DNA of 64,000 bases from Pseudomonadaceae bacterium (GCA_900766265.1 CAAFUS010000013.1:558001-622000), one strand, 5' to 3'; positions 8,471-17,329 are shown, counted from the first letter of the stretch. The notes: generated by a model not told the origin, from the letters alone. Translations and numbers: made by a program.

Positions 8471-9481
8471 TCAGATATCGGCGAGGGTCGAGACCAGGAT
8501 CGCCTTGATGGTGTGCATGCGGTTCTCGGCCTGCTCGAAGGCGATGCAGGCGGGCGACTCGAACACTTCTTCGGTCACCTCGATGCCGTTGGCCAGGTGC
8601 GGGTACTTCGCCGCGATCTCCCTGCCGACCTTGGTCTCGCTATTGTGGAAGGCCGGCAGGCAGTGCATGAACATGCTGCGCGGGTTGCCGGTGGCCTGCA
8701 TAAGCGCCGGGTTCACCTGGTAGGGCCGCAGCTGTTCGATGCGCTCGGCCCAGGCCTCGACCGGTTCGCCCATGGATACCCAGACGTCGGTGTGGACGAA
8801 ATCCACGTCTTGCACCGCGGCATGAGCATCTTCTGTGAGCAGCAGGCGGGCGCCGCTCTGCTCGGCAAACGCGTTGCAAGCATCGATGTGCTGTTCGCTC
8901 GGCCACAAGGTACGCGGCGCCGCAATGCGTACGTCCATGCCGAGCTTGGCGCCGATCAGCAGCAGCGAGTTGCCCATGTTGTTGCGCGCATCGCCCAGGT
9001 ACGCATAGCTGATCTGGTGCAGCGGCTTGTCGCTGTGCTCGCGCATGGTCATCACGTCGGCGAGCATCTGGGTCGGATGATATTCGTCGGTCAGGCCGTT
9101 GTAGACCGGTACCCCGGCGTAGCGGGCCAGTTGCTCGACGATTTCTTGTTTGAAGCCCCGGTACTCGATGGCGTCGTACATGCGCCCGAGCACCCGCGCG
9201 GTGTCCTTCATGCTTTCCTTATGGCCGATCTGCGAGGAGTTCGGGTCGATGTAGGTGACGTTGGCACCCTGGTCGTAGGCGGCCACTTCGAAGGCGCAGC
9301 GGGTACGGGTGGAGGTCTTCTCGAAGATCAGCGCAATGTTCTTGCCCTTGAGGTGCTGGCGCTCGGTGCCGGTGTACTTGGCGCGCTTGAGGTCTCGGGA
9401 CAGATCGAGCAGGTAGCGCAGTTCGCGCTCGCTGTGGTGCATGAGGCTGAGCAGGCTGCGGTTGTGGATATTGAAAGCCAT
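8471..9481 (-). CDS. arcB: Catabolic ornithine carbamoyltransferase
   Basis: ArcB phosphorolyses citrulline to ornithine and carbamoyl phosphate. The 336-residue protein carries the carbamoyl-phosphate motif STRTRCAFE (STRTR at 57-61), the HPTQ motif in EYHPTQMLAD and the ornithine-site motif FMHCLPAFHN. Its place between arcA and arcC, and its length, mark it as the catabolic enzyme rather than biosynthetic ArgF. GGAGG lies 8 bases upstream of the ATG. Confidence 0.96.
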   Translation of the reverse strand: MAFNIHNRSLLSLMHHSERELRYLLDLSRDLKRAKYTGTERQHLKGKNIALIFEKTSTRTRCAFEVAAYDQGANVTYIDPNSSQIGHKESMKDTARVLGRMYDAIEYRGFKQEIVEQLARYAGVPVYNGLTDEYHPTQMLADVMTMREHSDKPLHQISYAYLGDARNNMGNSLLLIGAKLGMDVRIAAPRTLWPSEQHIDACNAFAEQSGARLLLTEDAHAAVQDVDFVHTDVWVSMGEPVEAWAERIEQLRPYQVNPALMQATGNPRSMFMHCLPAFHNSETKVGREIAAKYPHLANGIEVTEEVFESPACIAFEQAENRMHTIKAILVSTLADI

Positions 9482-9532
9482 GAGGTGAATCCTCCGGATA
9501 CGGGCATGCCAGGCCTGCGCCCGGCGTGGTGT

Positions 9533-10789
9533 TCAATAGTCGAGGGCGTCGCGCACGATCGGGCAGGTCATGCAATGGCCGCCGCCACGTCCCCGGCCCA
9601 GCTCGCTGGCGCTGATGGTGATCACCTCGACGCCGGCCTTGCGCAGCAGGGTGTTGGTGAAGGTGTTGCGGTCGTAGCCGATCACCACGCCGGGTTCCAG
9701 GGCGAGCACGTTGTTGCCGTCGTCCCACTGCTCGCGCTCGACTTCGTAGCTGTCGCCGCCGGTTTCCACTACCCGCAGGGCCGGCAGACCGAGGGCTTCT
9801 GCGACCACCTCGAGGAAGCTCGCGCCCTCGCGGCGCAGGTCGATACCGCCGGGCTTGCTTTCATCCGGGCGCAGGCTGAATGCCACGATCCCGTGCACGA
9901 CCTCAGGGTAGATGGTCACCAGGTCGCGGTCGCAGAAGCTGAACACGGTGTCCAGGTGCATCGCAGAGCGCGAGCGCGGCAGACCGGCGACGATCACCCG
10001 CTCGGCCTCTCCCTGGCTGAACAGGGACTGGGCCAACTGGCCGATGGCCTGGCGTGAGCTACGCTCGCCCATTCCGATCAGGACCACGCCCTTGCCGATC
10101 GGCATCACGTCGCCGCCTTCGAGCGTGGCCAGACCATGGTCGAGTTGGGGGTCGCCATACCAGACCTTGAAGTCCTGTCCGGCGAAATGCGGGTGGAAGC
10201 GGTAGATGGCCGCGGTCAGGAGGGTTTCCTGACGCCGCGCCGTCCAGTGCATCGGGTTGAGCGACACCCCACCGTAGATCCAGCAGCTGGTGTCACGGGT
10301 GAACATCGTGTTGGGCAGCGGCGGCAGGATGAAGCTCGAATGGCCCAGGTAGTCGCGGAACAGACTGACGATCTCGCTACTCTGGGTCCCGGGGAGATCG
10401 CTGCCCGAAACGCCGCCGATCAGGTACTCGGCGAGACGCCTGGGCTGCTGTTTTTCGAGCCAGCTGCGCACTTCGTTCTGCAGGCCGATGCCGACCTGGT
10501 TGGGAGTGATCTTGCGGTCGAGGATCCATTTCAAAGCCTCGGGATTGCTCACCGTCTCGGTCAGCAGGTTGTGCATCTCCAGCACCTCGACGCCCCGCTC
10601 GCGCATCTTGGTGACGAAGTCGAAGTGGTCGCGCTTGGCCTGGTTCACCCAGAGCACATCGTCGAACAACAGCTCGTCGCAATTGGTCGGCGTCAGGCGC
10701 TGGTGGGCCAGGCCTGGCGAGCAGACCATTACCTGCCGCAGTTTTCCGGCTTCGGAATGGACGCCAAGCTTCAAGGGTTGCGGTGTCAT
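9533..10789 (-). CDS. arcA: Arginine deiminase
   Basis: ArcA hydrolyses arginine to citrulline and ammonia. The 418-residue protein starts MTPQPLKLGVHSEAGKLRQV, contains FTRDTSCWI and LEGGDVMPIG, and ends with the catalytic Cys motif GRGGGHCMTCP. AAGGAG sits 8 bases before the ATG at 10789. Longer upstream frames lack a ribosome site. It follows arcD by 99 bases, a gap holding a GC-rich hairpin. Confidence 0.97.
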   Translation of the reverse strand: MTPQPLKLGVHSEAGKLRQVMVCSPGLAHQRLTPTNCDELLFDDVLWVNQAKRDHFDFVTKMRERGVEVLEMHNLLTETVSNPEALKWILDRKITPNQVGIGLQNEVRSWLEKQQPRRLAEYLIGGVSGSDLPGTQSSEIVSLFRDYLGHSSFILPPLPNTMFTRDTSCWIYGGVSLNPMHWTARRQETLLTAAIYRFHPHFAGQDFKVWYGDPQLDHGLATLEGGDVMPIGKGVVLIGMGERSSRQAIGQLAQSLFSQGEAERVIVAGLPRSRSAMHLDTVFSFCDRDLVTIYPEVVHGIVAFSLRPDESKPGGIDLRREGASFLEVVAEALGLPALRVVETGGDSYEVEREQWDDGNNVLALEPGVVIGYDRNTFTNTLLRKAGVEVITISASELGRGRGGGHCMTCPIVRDALDY

Positions 10790-10868
10790 GGCAGTACTCC
10801 TTGCAGGTCGTCGCACCGGTGGGTGCTCAGTGGCTCGCCACCGCTTGTGGCTGTGGTCGAGCATTGCC

Positions 10869-10883
10869 GGGGCCGCGGGCCCC
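10869..10883 (-). other. GC-rich hairpin in the arcD-arcA spacer
   Basis: GGGGCC-GCG-GGCCCC is a 6-base G/C-only stem in the gap between arcD and arcA, without a T run. It may be an mRNA processing or stability element of the polycistronic message. This is inferred from position only. Confidence 0.35.
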
Positions 10884-10888
10884 ATGGA

Positions 10889-12316
10889 TTAGAGAGACAG
10901 GAATCCGTCGTACAGCCCGTAGGCGGCGAGCGCCGCGCCGCTCAGCACCACGGCGAAGATCGCCTTCTCCAGCGCGGTGAAAACCGGCTGGCCGAGCTCG
11001 CGTTTGGCCTTGGCGAAGAGCAGTGCGCCGGGTGCGTAGAGCAGGGCGGACAGCAGTAGGTACTGCATGCCGCCGGCGTACACCAGCCAGAGCGCATAGA
11101 GCGTGGCGATTGTGGCCGTCAGCAGATCCTTGCGCCGTTCGCCAGGTACGCCGATGTAGCTTTCGCCCCGCACGCCGAGCAGCAGCGCGTAGGCGGCCGA
11201 CCAGAAGTAGGGCACCAGGATCATCGAGGTGGCCAGGTAGAGCAGGCTCAGGTAAGTCGAAGCGCTGAACAGCGTGATGATCAGAAACAGCTGGATGAGC
11301 CCGTTCGACAGCCACAGCGCATTGGCCGGGACGTGGTTGGCGTTCTCCTTGCGCAGGAAGCTCGGCATGGTGTTGTCGCGGGCGCCAGCGAAGAGGATCT
11401 CGGCGCACAGCAGGGTCCAGGACAGCAGCGCGCCGGCCAGCGACACCACCAGCCCGACGCTGATTAGCACCGCGCCCCAGCGCCCGACGACCTGCTCCAG
11501 TACGCCTGCCATGGAGGGATTCTTCAGGCCGGCCAGGTCGGCCTGGCTCATGATGCCCATCGACAATACGTTCACCAGCACCAGCAGCGCGAGTACGCCG
11601 ATGAAGCCGATCACGGTCGCCTTGCCGACATCGCTGCGCCGCTCGGCCCGTGCCGAGTAGACGCTGGCGCCTTCGATGCCGATGAACACCCAGACGGTCA
11701 CCAACATCATATTGCGCACCTGCTGCATGACGCTGCCGAGTTCGGGATTGCCGCGGCCCCAGAAGTCGGCGGTGAACACGTCCAGGCGAAAGGCGACGGC
11801 GGTGATGACGATGAACAGGACCAGCGGCACGACCTTGGCGATGGTGCTGATCAGGTTGATGAAAGCCGCCTGCTGGATGCCACGCAGCACCAGAAAGTGG
11901 ACGCCCCATAACACCAGTGAGGCGCTGATCACCGCTGGCAGGGTGTTGCCTTCACCGAATATCGGAAAGAAGTAGCCCAGGGTGCTGAACAGCAGGACGA
12001 AGTAGCTGACATTGCCGATCCAGGCGCTGATCCAGTAGCCCCAGGCGGAAGAGAAACCCATATAGTCGCCAAAGCCGGCCTTGGCGTAGGCGTAGACGCC
12101 CGCGTCGAGGTCCGGCTTGCGGTTGGCCAACGTCTGGAAGACGAAGGCCAGGCTCAGCATCCCCACCGCAGTGATCGCCCAGCCGATGAGGATCGCGCCG
12201 GCACTGGCGCTGGCCGCCATGTTCTGCGGCAGGGAAAAGATCCCGCCGCCGATCATCGAGCCCACCACCAGCGCCACCAATGCACTAAGTTTCAGTTGTT
12301 TCGAAGTCGTGGCCAT
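10889..12316 (-). CDS. arcD: Arginine/ornithine antiporter
   Basis: ArcD exchanges external arginine for ornithine across the inner membrane, feeding the deiminase pathway without net energy cost. It is an APC-superfamily protein of 475 residues with about 12-13 membrane segments. The start MATTSKQLKLSALVALVVGS is followed by MIGGGIFSLPQNMA, the substrate-binding turn of this family. The ATG at 12316 follows AGGAGA. Thirteen further in-frame residues upstream have no ribosome site and overlap the promoter. It is the first gene of arcDABC. Confidence 0.95.
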   Translation of the reverse strand: MATTSKQLKLSALVALVVGSMIGGGIFSLPQNMAASASAGAILIGWAITAVGMLSLAFVFQTLANRKPDLDAGVYAYAKAGFGDYMGFSSAWGYWISAWIGNVSYFVLLFSTLGYFFPIFGEGNTLPAVISASLVLWGVHFLVLRGIQQAAFINLISTIAKVVPLVLFIVITAVAFRLDVFTADFWGRGNPELGSVMQQVRNMMLVTVWVFIGIEGASVYSARAERRSDVGKATVIGFIGVLALLVLVNVLSMGIMSQADLAGLKNPSMAGVLEQVVGRWGAVLISVGLVVSLAGALLSWTLLCAEILFAGARDNTMPSFLRKENANHVPANALWLSNGLIQLFLIITLFSASTYLSLLYLATSMILVPYFWSAAYALLLGVRGESYIGVPGERRKDLLTATIATLYALWLVYAGGMQYLLLSALLYAPGALLFAKAKRELGQPVFTALEKAIFAVVLSGAALAAYGLYDGFLSL

Positions 12317-12353
12317 GTCTTCTCTCCTGGGAGAACCAACTCTAGACGTGATC

Positions 12354-12395
12354 ATTGAATGCCACCCGTTGCGGGGCGGTCATGATCCGTATCAA
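12354..12395 (-). promoter_or_regulatory. ANR-dependent promoter of arcDABC
   Basis: On the minus strand TTGATACGGATCAT (12382-12395) matches the FNR/ANR consensus TTGATnnnnATCAA at 9 of 10 fixed positions. A -10-like TTCAAT (12354-12359) lies 22 bases downstream. With a start site near 12346 the box centre falls at about -42, the class II activator position. No -35 hexamer is needed there. ANR is the oxygen-sensing activator known to control arc operons in Pseudomonas. Confidence 0.8.
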
Positions 12396-12498
12396 GGAAG
12401 TGGCGAAGGGGCGGTGCGACGATGAGATTCAGCGGGACGGCATGCCGTGGACATCCCCTGTGCGGCGGCGTCCGGGGCGTCAATCAGAGGAGGTGTTC

Positions 12499-12861
12499 GT
12501 GTTCAGACCTGGTCATGTAGAGGTCAGCCGGCCCGCGACGAATGGCGGTCCTGGCTATCACCTGATCCTCGACTATCACGTCGAGGAGCCCGGGCCGAAG
12601 CCGGAGTGGGCCTGTTTTCATCTGCATGGCGAAGTTGACCGGATGCCGATCGACGAGCGGTTCTCGATGCACCGCGACGTGGCATTCAACTTCCTGCATC
12701 GCATCCGCCAATGCCTGCTCCAGCGGGGCGTGCATCTGCACGCCGACGTGGTGTTCGGCTTCCATGCCGTCTACGACCCGCTGTTCGAGGACCTGCGCCA
12801 CCAGCTGCACGGAATGCCTGGGGAACCGGTGGATCTGGAGCGCTTTCTGCGCGAGGAGTGA
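12499..12861 (+). CDS. DUF5064 family protein
   Basis: A predicted 120-residue soluble protein starting at GTG 12499, placed 5 bases after the strong ribosome site GAGGAGG. It reads FRPGHVEVSRP, then HLILDYHVEE, CFHLHGEVD and MHRDVAFNFLHRI, which I recognise as the Pseudomonas DUF5064 pattern. The function is unknown. It is divergent from arcD, and the ANR box lies 104-117 bases upstream of its start, so coregulation is possible but unproven. An alternative GTG at 12493 overlaps the ribosome site and is less likely. Confidence 0.75.
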   Translation: MFRPGHVEVSRPATNGGPGYHLILDYHVEEPGPKPEWACFHLHGEVDRMPIDERFSMHRDVAFNFLHRIRQCLLQRGVHLHADVVFGFHAVYDPLFEDLRHQLHGMPGEPVDLERFLREE

Positions 12862-12866
12862 GCCGG

Positions 12867-13190
12867 TTAGTTGCGGTCGGCGAGCACGCCGATAAGGAAG
12901 AAGATCAGCAGCAGCACCGGCGCCAGGGCGTAGTTGTTCAGGTGGCCCAGTCCCTGCGCCACCCAGGGCGTGAGGAACACGATCGCCAGGCCGTAGCCGA
13001 CCGCGCAGACCAGTACGAAGATCAGCGTGCGGAAGAAGAAGTTGAGGCCGCTCACCGACTTCCTCACCCAGGCGTTGATCGCCGGTCCGAAGAGCACGAA
13101 GAGGGTGGCCATGATGGCCAGCGAGATGTCGTAGAGGTGGCTGCGGCTCCAGCGCGAGACGGTGACGATCAGGTCGAACAGCAGGTCCAT
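12867..13190 (-). CDS. DUF3392 family membrane protein
   Basis: A 107-residue protein with three predicted membrane helices and a short charged tail (LADRN). It matches the DUF3392 family seen next to hemW in Pseudomonas. AAGGA in the hemW stop region (TAAGGA) serves as the ribosome site, 6 bases before the ATG, so the gene is translated as the last member of the metX-to-hemW run. No function is established. Confidence 0.75.
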   Translation of the reverse strand: MDLLFDLIVTVSRWSRSHLYDISLAIMATLFVLFGPAINAWVRKSVSGLNFFFRTLIFVLVCAVGYGLAIVFLTPWVAQGLGHLNNYALAPVLLLIFFLIGVLADRN

Positions 13191-13199
13191 GCGGTGTCC

Positions 13200-14414
13200 T
13201 TAGGGTAGAAACAGTTGCAGCAGGTCGTTGAGAAACAGCTGGCCCCGGGGCGTGGCCGCCAGGCGAGCCGGGTCGTCGAGCAGCAGCCCGCGGCGTATCG
13301 CTTCGTCGCGTCCCTGCTCGAGGTGTTGCAGTGCCAGGCCGGTGCGTTGAGCGAACAGCGTGGCGGGTACGCCTTCTGTCAGGCGCAGTGCATTCATCAG
13401 GAATTCGAACGGCAGCTCCTCGGCCGTCAACGCCTTGCGACCGGCCCGATAGGCCTTGCCTGGGTCCAGGTAGTCCTTGGGCAGGCGGGTCTTCCAGCTG
13501 CGCTCGATGCGTCCGTCAGGGTGGGTCAGCTTGGCATGGGCTCCGGCGCCGATGCCGAGGAAATCGCCGAACGTCCAGTAGTTCAGATTGTGGCGCGCGC
13601 GTCGCCCATCTCGGGCATAGGCGGAGGTTTCGTACTGCCCGTAGCCGTGGCTGGCCAGTAGCGCCTGGCCAGCCTCCTGGATGTCCCAGAGCACGTCGTC
13701 CTCGGGCAGTTGCGGCGGCTGACTGAAGAACACTGTGTTGGGCTCCAGGGTCAGCTGATACCAGGACAGGTGCGTAGGCTGCTGGGCGATAGCGACCTTC
13801 AGGTCGGCCAGGGCGTCGTCCGGGCTTTGCTCGGGCAGGCCGTGCATCAGGTCCAGGTTGAAGTTGTCGAATCCGGCCGCGCGGGCCATGTCGGCCGCGC
13901 GAATCGCTTCGTCGCCGTCGTGAATGCGGCCCAGCGCCTTGAGCTTGTCGGCCTGGAAGCTCTGCACGCCGATCGACAGGCGGTTGATGCCCAGGGCGCG
14001 GTAGCTGCGGAATTTTTCCTGCTCGAAGGTGCCCGGATTGGCTTCGAGGGTGATCTCGATGTCATCGGCGAAACCGACGCGCCGCTCCAGCCCCTCGAGA
14101 ATCCTGCCCAGCGCCTGGGCCGAAAACAGGCTGGGGGTGCCACCGCCGAAGAAGATCGAAACCAGCTTGCGCCCATGGACGTGCTCGAGATCCTGCTCGA
14201 GGTCGTTCAACAGCGCCTCGGCATACGCATCCTCAGGCAATGAGGGGCCCGCCGCATGGGAATTGAAGTCGCAGTACGGGCATTTGCGCACGCACCAGGG
14301 GATGTGCACATAAGCTGCCAGTGGGGGCAGCTCGGCGCCGGAAGTCAGGAGCTCGAAGCTGTCCGTGTGCCTGTTGCTTTCAGCTTCCCGCTTCCGGCTT
14401 CCGACGCCGCTCAT
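13200..14414 (-). CDS. hemW: Heme chaperone / radical SAM protein HemW with a repeat-derived N-terminus
   Basis: HemW is a radical SAM, coproporphyrinogen oxidase-like protein that binds heme and is thought to insert it into respiratory enzymes. The core begins YVHIPWCVRKCPYCDFNSH with the CX3CX2C cluster motif, followed by FFGGGTPS. The ATG at 14414 overlaps the rdgB stop (ATGA). About 30 residues before the core (MSGVGSRKREAESNRHTDS...) are unlike normal HemW starts and are encoded by a palindromic repeat shared with 60634-60698. Translation could instead begin at a non-ATG codon near the core. Confidence 0.93.
   Translation of the reverse strand: MSGVGSRKREAESNRHTDSFELLTSGAELPPLAAYVHIPWCVRKCPYCDFNSHAAGPSLPEDAYAEALLNDLEQDLEHVHGRKLVSIFFGGGTPSLFSAQALGRILEGLERRVGFADDIEITLEANPGTFEQEKFRSYRALGINRLSIGVQSFQADKLKALGRIHDGDEAIRAADMARAAGFDNFNLDLMHGLPEQSPDDALADLKVAIAQQPTHLSWYQLTLEPNTVFFSQPPQLPEDDVLWDIQEAGQALLASHGYGQYETSAYARDGRRARHNLNYWTFGDFLGIGAGAHAKLTHPDGRIERSWKTRLPKDYLDPGKAYRAGRKALTAEELPFEFLMNALRLTEGVPATLFAQRTGLALQHLEQGRDEAIRRGLLLDDPARLAATPRGQLFLNDLLQLFLP
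14337..14398 (-). repeat. Dispersed palindromic repeat, copy A (inside hemW 5' end)
   Basis: The arms GCCGGAAG and CTTCCGGC bound a 62-base imperfect inverted repeat with inner arms GAAGCTG / CAGCTTC. On the minus strand it matches copy B at 60634-60698 in both arms and in the segments CACGGA and CTGACTTCCGGC. It resembles a REP-type element placed at the rdgB-hemW junction. Confidence 0.7.
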
Positions 14415-15007
14415 GCGATGCCCAGCCGTTGCTTGAGTATCGCCATGGCCCGTGCCCTGTGGCTGATCCGGTTCTTTTCGGCCGAAGGCAGCTCGGCGCT
14501 CGAGCATCCCCGCTCGGGCACCCAGAACAGGGGGTCGTAACCGAAGCCCTGATCGCCCCGGGCCGCATGCAGGATGCTGCCCGGCCAGAGCCCTTCGCAG
14601 ATGATTGGCAGCGGATCGTCGGCGTGCCGCACCAGCGCCAGCGCGCAGACGAACTGAGCGCCGCGCTCGGCGTCGGGCACCTCGCGCAGCGCGTCGAGCA
14701 GCTTGGCATTATTGGCGGCATCGCCTTGGCCATCTGCGTAGCGCGCCGAGTAGATACCCGGCGCGCCGCCAAGGGCGTCGACCGCCAGGCCCGAATCGTC
14801 GGCCAGCGCCGGAAGGCCGGACAGCCGTGCCGCATTGCGCGCCTTGAGGATGGCGTTCTCGACGAACGAGAGGCCGGTTTCTTCGGGCTCGATGTCGCTG
14901 AATTCGCCCACCGAGCGCACGCGGACCGCATCGCCGAGCATGGCCTGCAGTTCCTTGAGCTTGCCGGCGTTGTGGCTGGCCAGCACCAGTTCGTTCAAAG
15001 GCATCAT
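14411..15007 (-). CDS. rdgB: dITP/XTP pyrophosphatase (RdgB/HAM1)
   Basis: RdgB hydrolyses non-canonical purine triphosphates (dITP, XTP) to monophosphates and keeps them out of DNA. The 198-residue protein starts MMPLNELVLASHNAGKLKEL, the family substrate-binding start, and has FVENAILKARNAA, LADDSGLAVDAL and the C-terminal SHRARAM motif. Its start overlaps the stop of the DUF4426 gene and its stop overlaps the hemW start. Either of two adjacent ATG codons could initiate. Confidence 0.96.
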   Translation of the reverse strand: MMPLNELVLASHNAGKLKELQAMLGDAVRVRSVGEFSDIEPEETGLSFVENAILKARNAARLSGLPALADDSGLAVDALGGAPGIYSARYADGQGDAANNAKLLDALREVPDAERGAQFVCALALVRHADDPLPIICEGLWPGSILHAARGDQGFGYDPLFWVPERGCSSAELPSAEKNRISHRARAMAILKQRLGIA

Positions 15008-15423
15008 GGGTCGGGGAACACTTCCTGGTTGAAGTTGAAACTCATCGGCTCGCCGCCCAGCGGCTGGACGTTGAGGGTGAAGCGCAGGGTCTCGCGCGAG
15101 TCGAACGGGAACTGGGCCAGGTAATAAATCGCCTGGCCTTCCTTGATCTGCCGGAAGGCGAGGGGCCGGTCTTGACCGAGCAGGTTCCGCACCGAACCGT
15201 TGACCAGCGAGGGTACCGCCTCGCCGTGCTTGAGTACCGACACGTTGACCACGCCCTGGGTCCTGCTGCGCACCAGGCCCGTGGCGGCAGCGACGTCCGG
15301 CTGCAGGAAGCCGGAATTGAAGGTGATGTAATGCACATCGTACTCGCCAAAACTCTGCTTGCGCTCAGCCAGGGCCGGCATGGCGAAGAGCAGGGCGAAC
15401 AGGAGGGTCAGGCTCCGTCTCAT
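15004..15423 (-). CDS. DUF4426 periplasmic protein
   Basis: A 139-residue protein with a signal peptide (MRRSLTLLFALLFAMPALA, cleaved near residue 19) followed by ERKQSFGEYDVHYITFNSGFLQPDVA. This pattern fits DUF4426, found in Pseudomonas between metW and rdgB. It is probably periplasmic and its function is unknown. It overlaps rdgB by 4 bases and lies 28 bases after metW. Confidence 0.8.
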   Translation of the reverse strand: MRRSLTLLFALLFAMPALAERKQSFGEYDVHYITFNSGFLQPDVAAATGLVRSRTQGVVNVSVLKHGEAVPSLVNGSVRNLLGQDRPLAFRQIKEGQAIYYLAQFPFDSRETLRFTLNVQPLGGEPMSFNFNQEVFPDP

Positions 15424-15451
15424 CAGTTACCTCCAGCGGTGTGAGGGTCAA

Positions 15452-16051
15452 TCATGACTGTGGCCGGCTGACGCGGTAGATGCCGATCTCGCCGAACAGG
15501 TTGGGCCAGAGTCTGCTGGCCCAGCCGTGGCGATGTTCACGATCGACCGCAAGGCGTTCCTTGACGGTGATCTTCAGCTGGCGGCACAGGTTTTCGAAGT
15601 CCTCGAAGGTACAGAAATGAATGTTCGGCGTGTTGTACCAGGTGTAAGGAAGAAATTCCGAAACCGGCATGCGCCCCTTGCTCGCCAGGTACCAGCGGCA
15701 GCGCCAGTGGCCGAAGTTGGGGAAGGTGATGATGCATTCGCGGCCGACGCGCAGCATTTCCTCGAGTAGCTTGTCGGGATAGTGCACCGCCTGCAGCGCC
15801 TGGGTCATGACCACCACGTCGAAGCTGTCGCTGGCGAAGTTGCCGAGCAGCTTGTCCAGGTCCTGCTCGATCACGTTGACGCCCTTGTCCACGCAGGCGG
15901 CGATGTTCTGCGGATCGATTTCCAGCCCATAGCCGCTGACGTTCTTGTGGTCGCGCAGCCAGGCCAGAAGTTCGCCGCTGCCGCACCCGAGGTCGAGCAC
16001 GCGGCTGCCCGCCGGTATCCAGTCTTGGATGATGTCCAGATCGGCTCGCAT
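15452..16051 (-). CDS. metW: Methionine biosynthesis protein MetW
   Basis: A 199-residue class I methyltransferase-fold protein with the SAM-site motif SRVLDLGCGSGELLAWL. It sits 9 bases after metX. MetW is required with MetX in pseudomonads for homoserine acylation and methionine synthesis. Whether it methylates anything here cannot be told from the sequence. Confidence 0.94.
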   Translation of the reverse strand: MRADLDIIQDWIPAGSRVLDLGCGSGELLAWLRDHKNVSGYGLEIDPQNIAACVDKGVNVIEQDLDKLLGNFASDSFDVVVMTQALQAVHYPDKLLEEMLRVGRECIITFPNFGHWRCRWYLASKGRMPVSEFLPYTWYNTPNIHFCTFEDFENLCRQLKITVKERLAVDREHRHGWASRLWPNLFGEIGIYRVSRPQS

Positions 16052-16060
16052 GTGTGGTCC

Positions 16061-17200
16061 TTATACGGCGATGCGGTTCATATAACCGCGGAAGGCTTGC
16101 AGGTAACGCGGAATCGGCATCAGGAAGGCGTCGTGCCCCTGGGGCGCATCGATTTCCAGGTAGCTGACGTTCTTGCCGGCGGCGATCAGCGCCTCGACCA
16201 GTTCACGGGAGCGCTCCGGGGAGAAGCGCCAGTCGGTGGTGAAGGACATCACGCAAAAATCCGCCTTCGCCACGGCCAACGTTGCGGCCAGGTCATCATC
16301 GTGAGCGGCGGCCGGGTCGAAGTAGTCCAGCGCCTTGGTCATCAACAGGTAGGTGTTGGCATCGAAGCGCCCTGAAAATTCTTCGCCCTGATAGCGCAGG
16401 TAGCTCTCTACCTGAAATTCAACGCTGTTGAAGTCGTAGTTGAGCTTGTCGCTCTTGAGCCCGCGACCAAACTTCGCACCCATGGCGTCATCGGACAGAT
16501 AGGTGATGTGCCCGACCATGCGTGCCAGCATAAGGCCGCGCTTGGGGATGACGCCCTGCTCGTGGAAATGCCCGCCGTGGAATTCCGGGTCGGACAGGAT
16601 CGCCTGGCGCGCCACTTCGTTGAACGCGATGTTCTGCGCCGAGAGCTTGGGCGCCGAGGCGATCGCCAGGCAGTGCCGCACGCGCTCGGGGTAGCTGATG
16701 GTCCACTGCAGCGCCTGCATGCCCCCGAGGCTACCGCCCACCACCGCAGCCCATTGGGCGATACCCAGGGCATCGGCCAGGCGCGCCTGGCTGTGCACCC
16801 AGTCTTCCACGGTGATGACCGGGAAATCCGCGCCGTAGGGCTTGCCGGTAGCAGGATTGAGGCTGCAGGGGCCGGTCGAGCCATTGCAGCCGCCCAGGTT
16901 GTTCAGGCTCACCACGAAGAACCGCTCGGTGTCGATTGGCTTGCCAGGGCCGATGCAGCTGTCCCACCAGCCGGGCTTGCGGTCGTCCGGGCTGTGGTAG
17001 CCGGCGGCGTGATGGTGCCCGGACAGGGCGTGACAGATCAGTACGGCGTTGCTGCGCTCGGGGTTGAGCGTGCCGTAGGTTTCGTAGATCAGCTGGTAAT
17101 CGGCAAGTATGCGGCCGCAGGCGAGCGCCAGAGGGTCGGCGAAATGCTCGACCTTCGGGCTCACCAGACCGACGGAGTCGTCTGGAATGGCAGTGGGCAT
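16061..17200 (-). CDS. metX: Homoserine O-acyltransferase (probably succinyltransferase)
   Basis: MetX acylates homoserine at the start of methionine synthesis. The Pseudomonas MetX group is known to prefer succinyl-CoA, so succinyltransferase is the likelier activity. The 379-residue alpha/beta-hydrolase has HALSGHHHAAG, the nucleophile elbow VVGGSLGGMQALQW and the catalytic His in APQGHDAF. The ATG at 17200 gives the family length. Ten more in-frame residues upstream are probably not used. Confidence 0.95.
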   Translation of the reverse strand: MPTAIPDDSVGLVSPKVEHFADPLALACGRILADYQLIYETYGTLNPERSNAVLICHALSGHHHAAGYHSPDDRKPGWWDSCIGPGKPIDTERFFVVSLNNLGGCNGSTGPCSLNPATGKPYGADFPVITVEDWVHSQARLADALGIAQWAAVVGGSLGGMQALQWTISYPERVRHCLAIASAPKLSAQNIAFNEVARQAILSDPEFHGGHFHEQGVIPKRGLMLARMVGHITYLSDDAMGAKFGRGLKSDKLNYDFNSVEFQVESYLRYQGEEFSGRFDANTYLLMTKALDYFDPAAAHDDDLAATLAVAKADFCVMSFTTDWRFSPERSRELVEALIAAGKNVSYLEIDAPQGHDAFLMPIPRYLQAFRGYMNRIAV

Positions 17201-17329
17201 CGACCCTGTCTCGCAAGAAGAAGGCGCCAAAGTCTAAAGGTAAGCGCGCCTCAATTCATCCAGTATCGATGGTTGCGCCGCCGCACCCCGTGCGGTCACG
17301 AGGCGGGTCAGGCCGCCCGCGCAGCCGCT

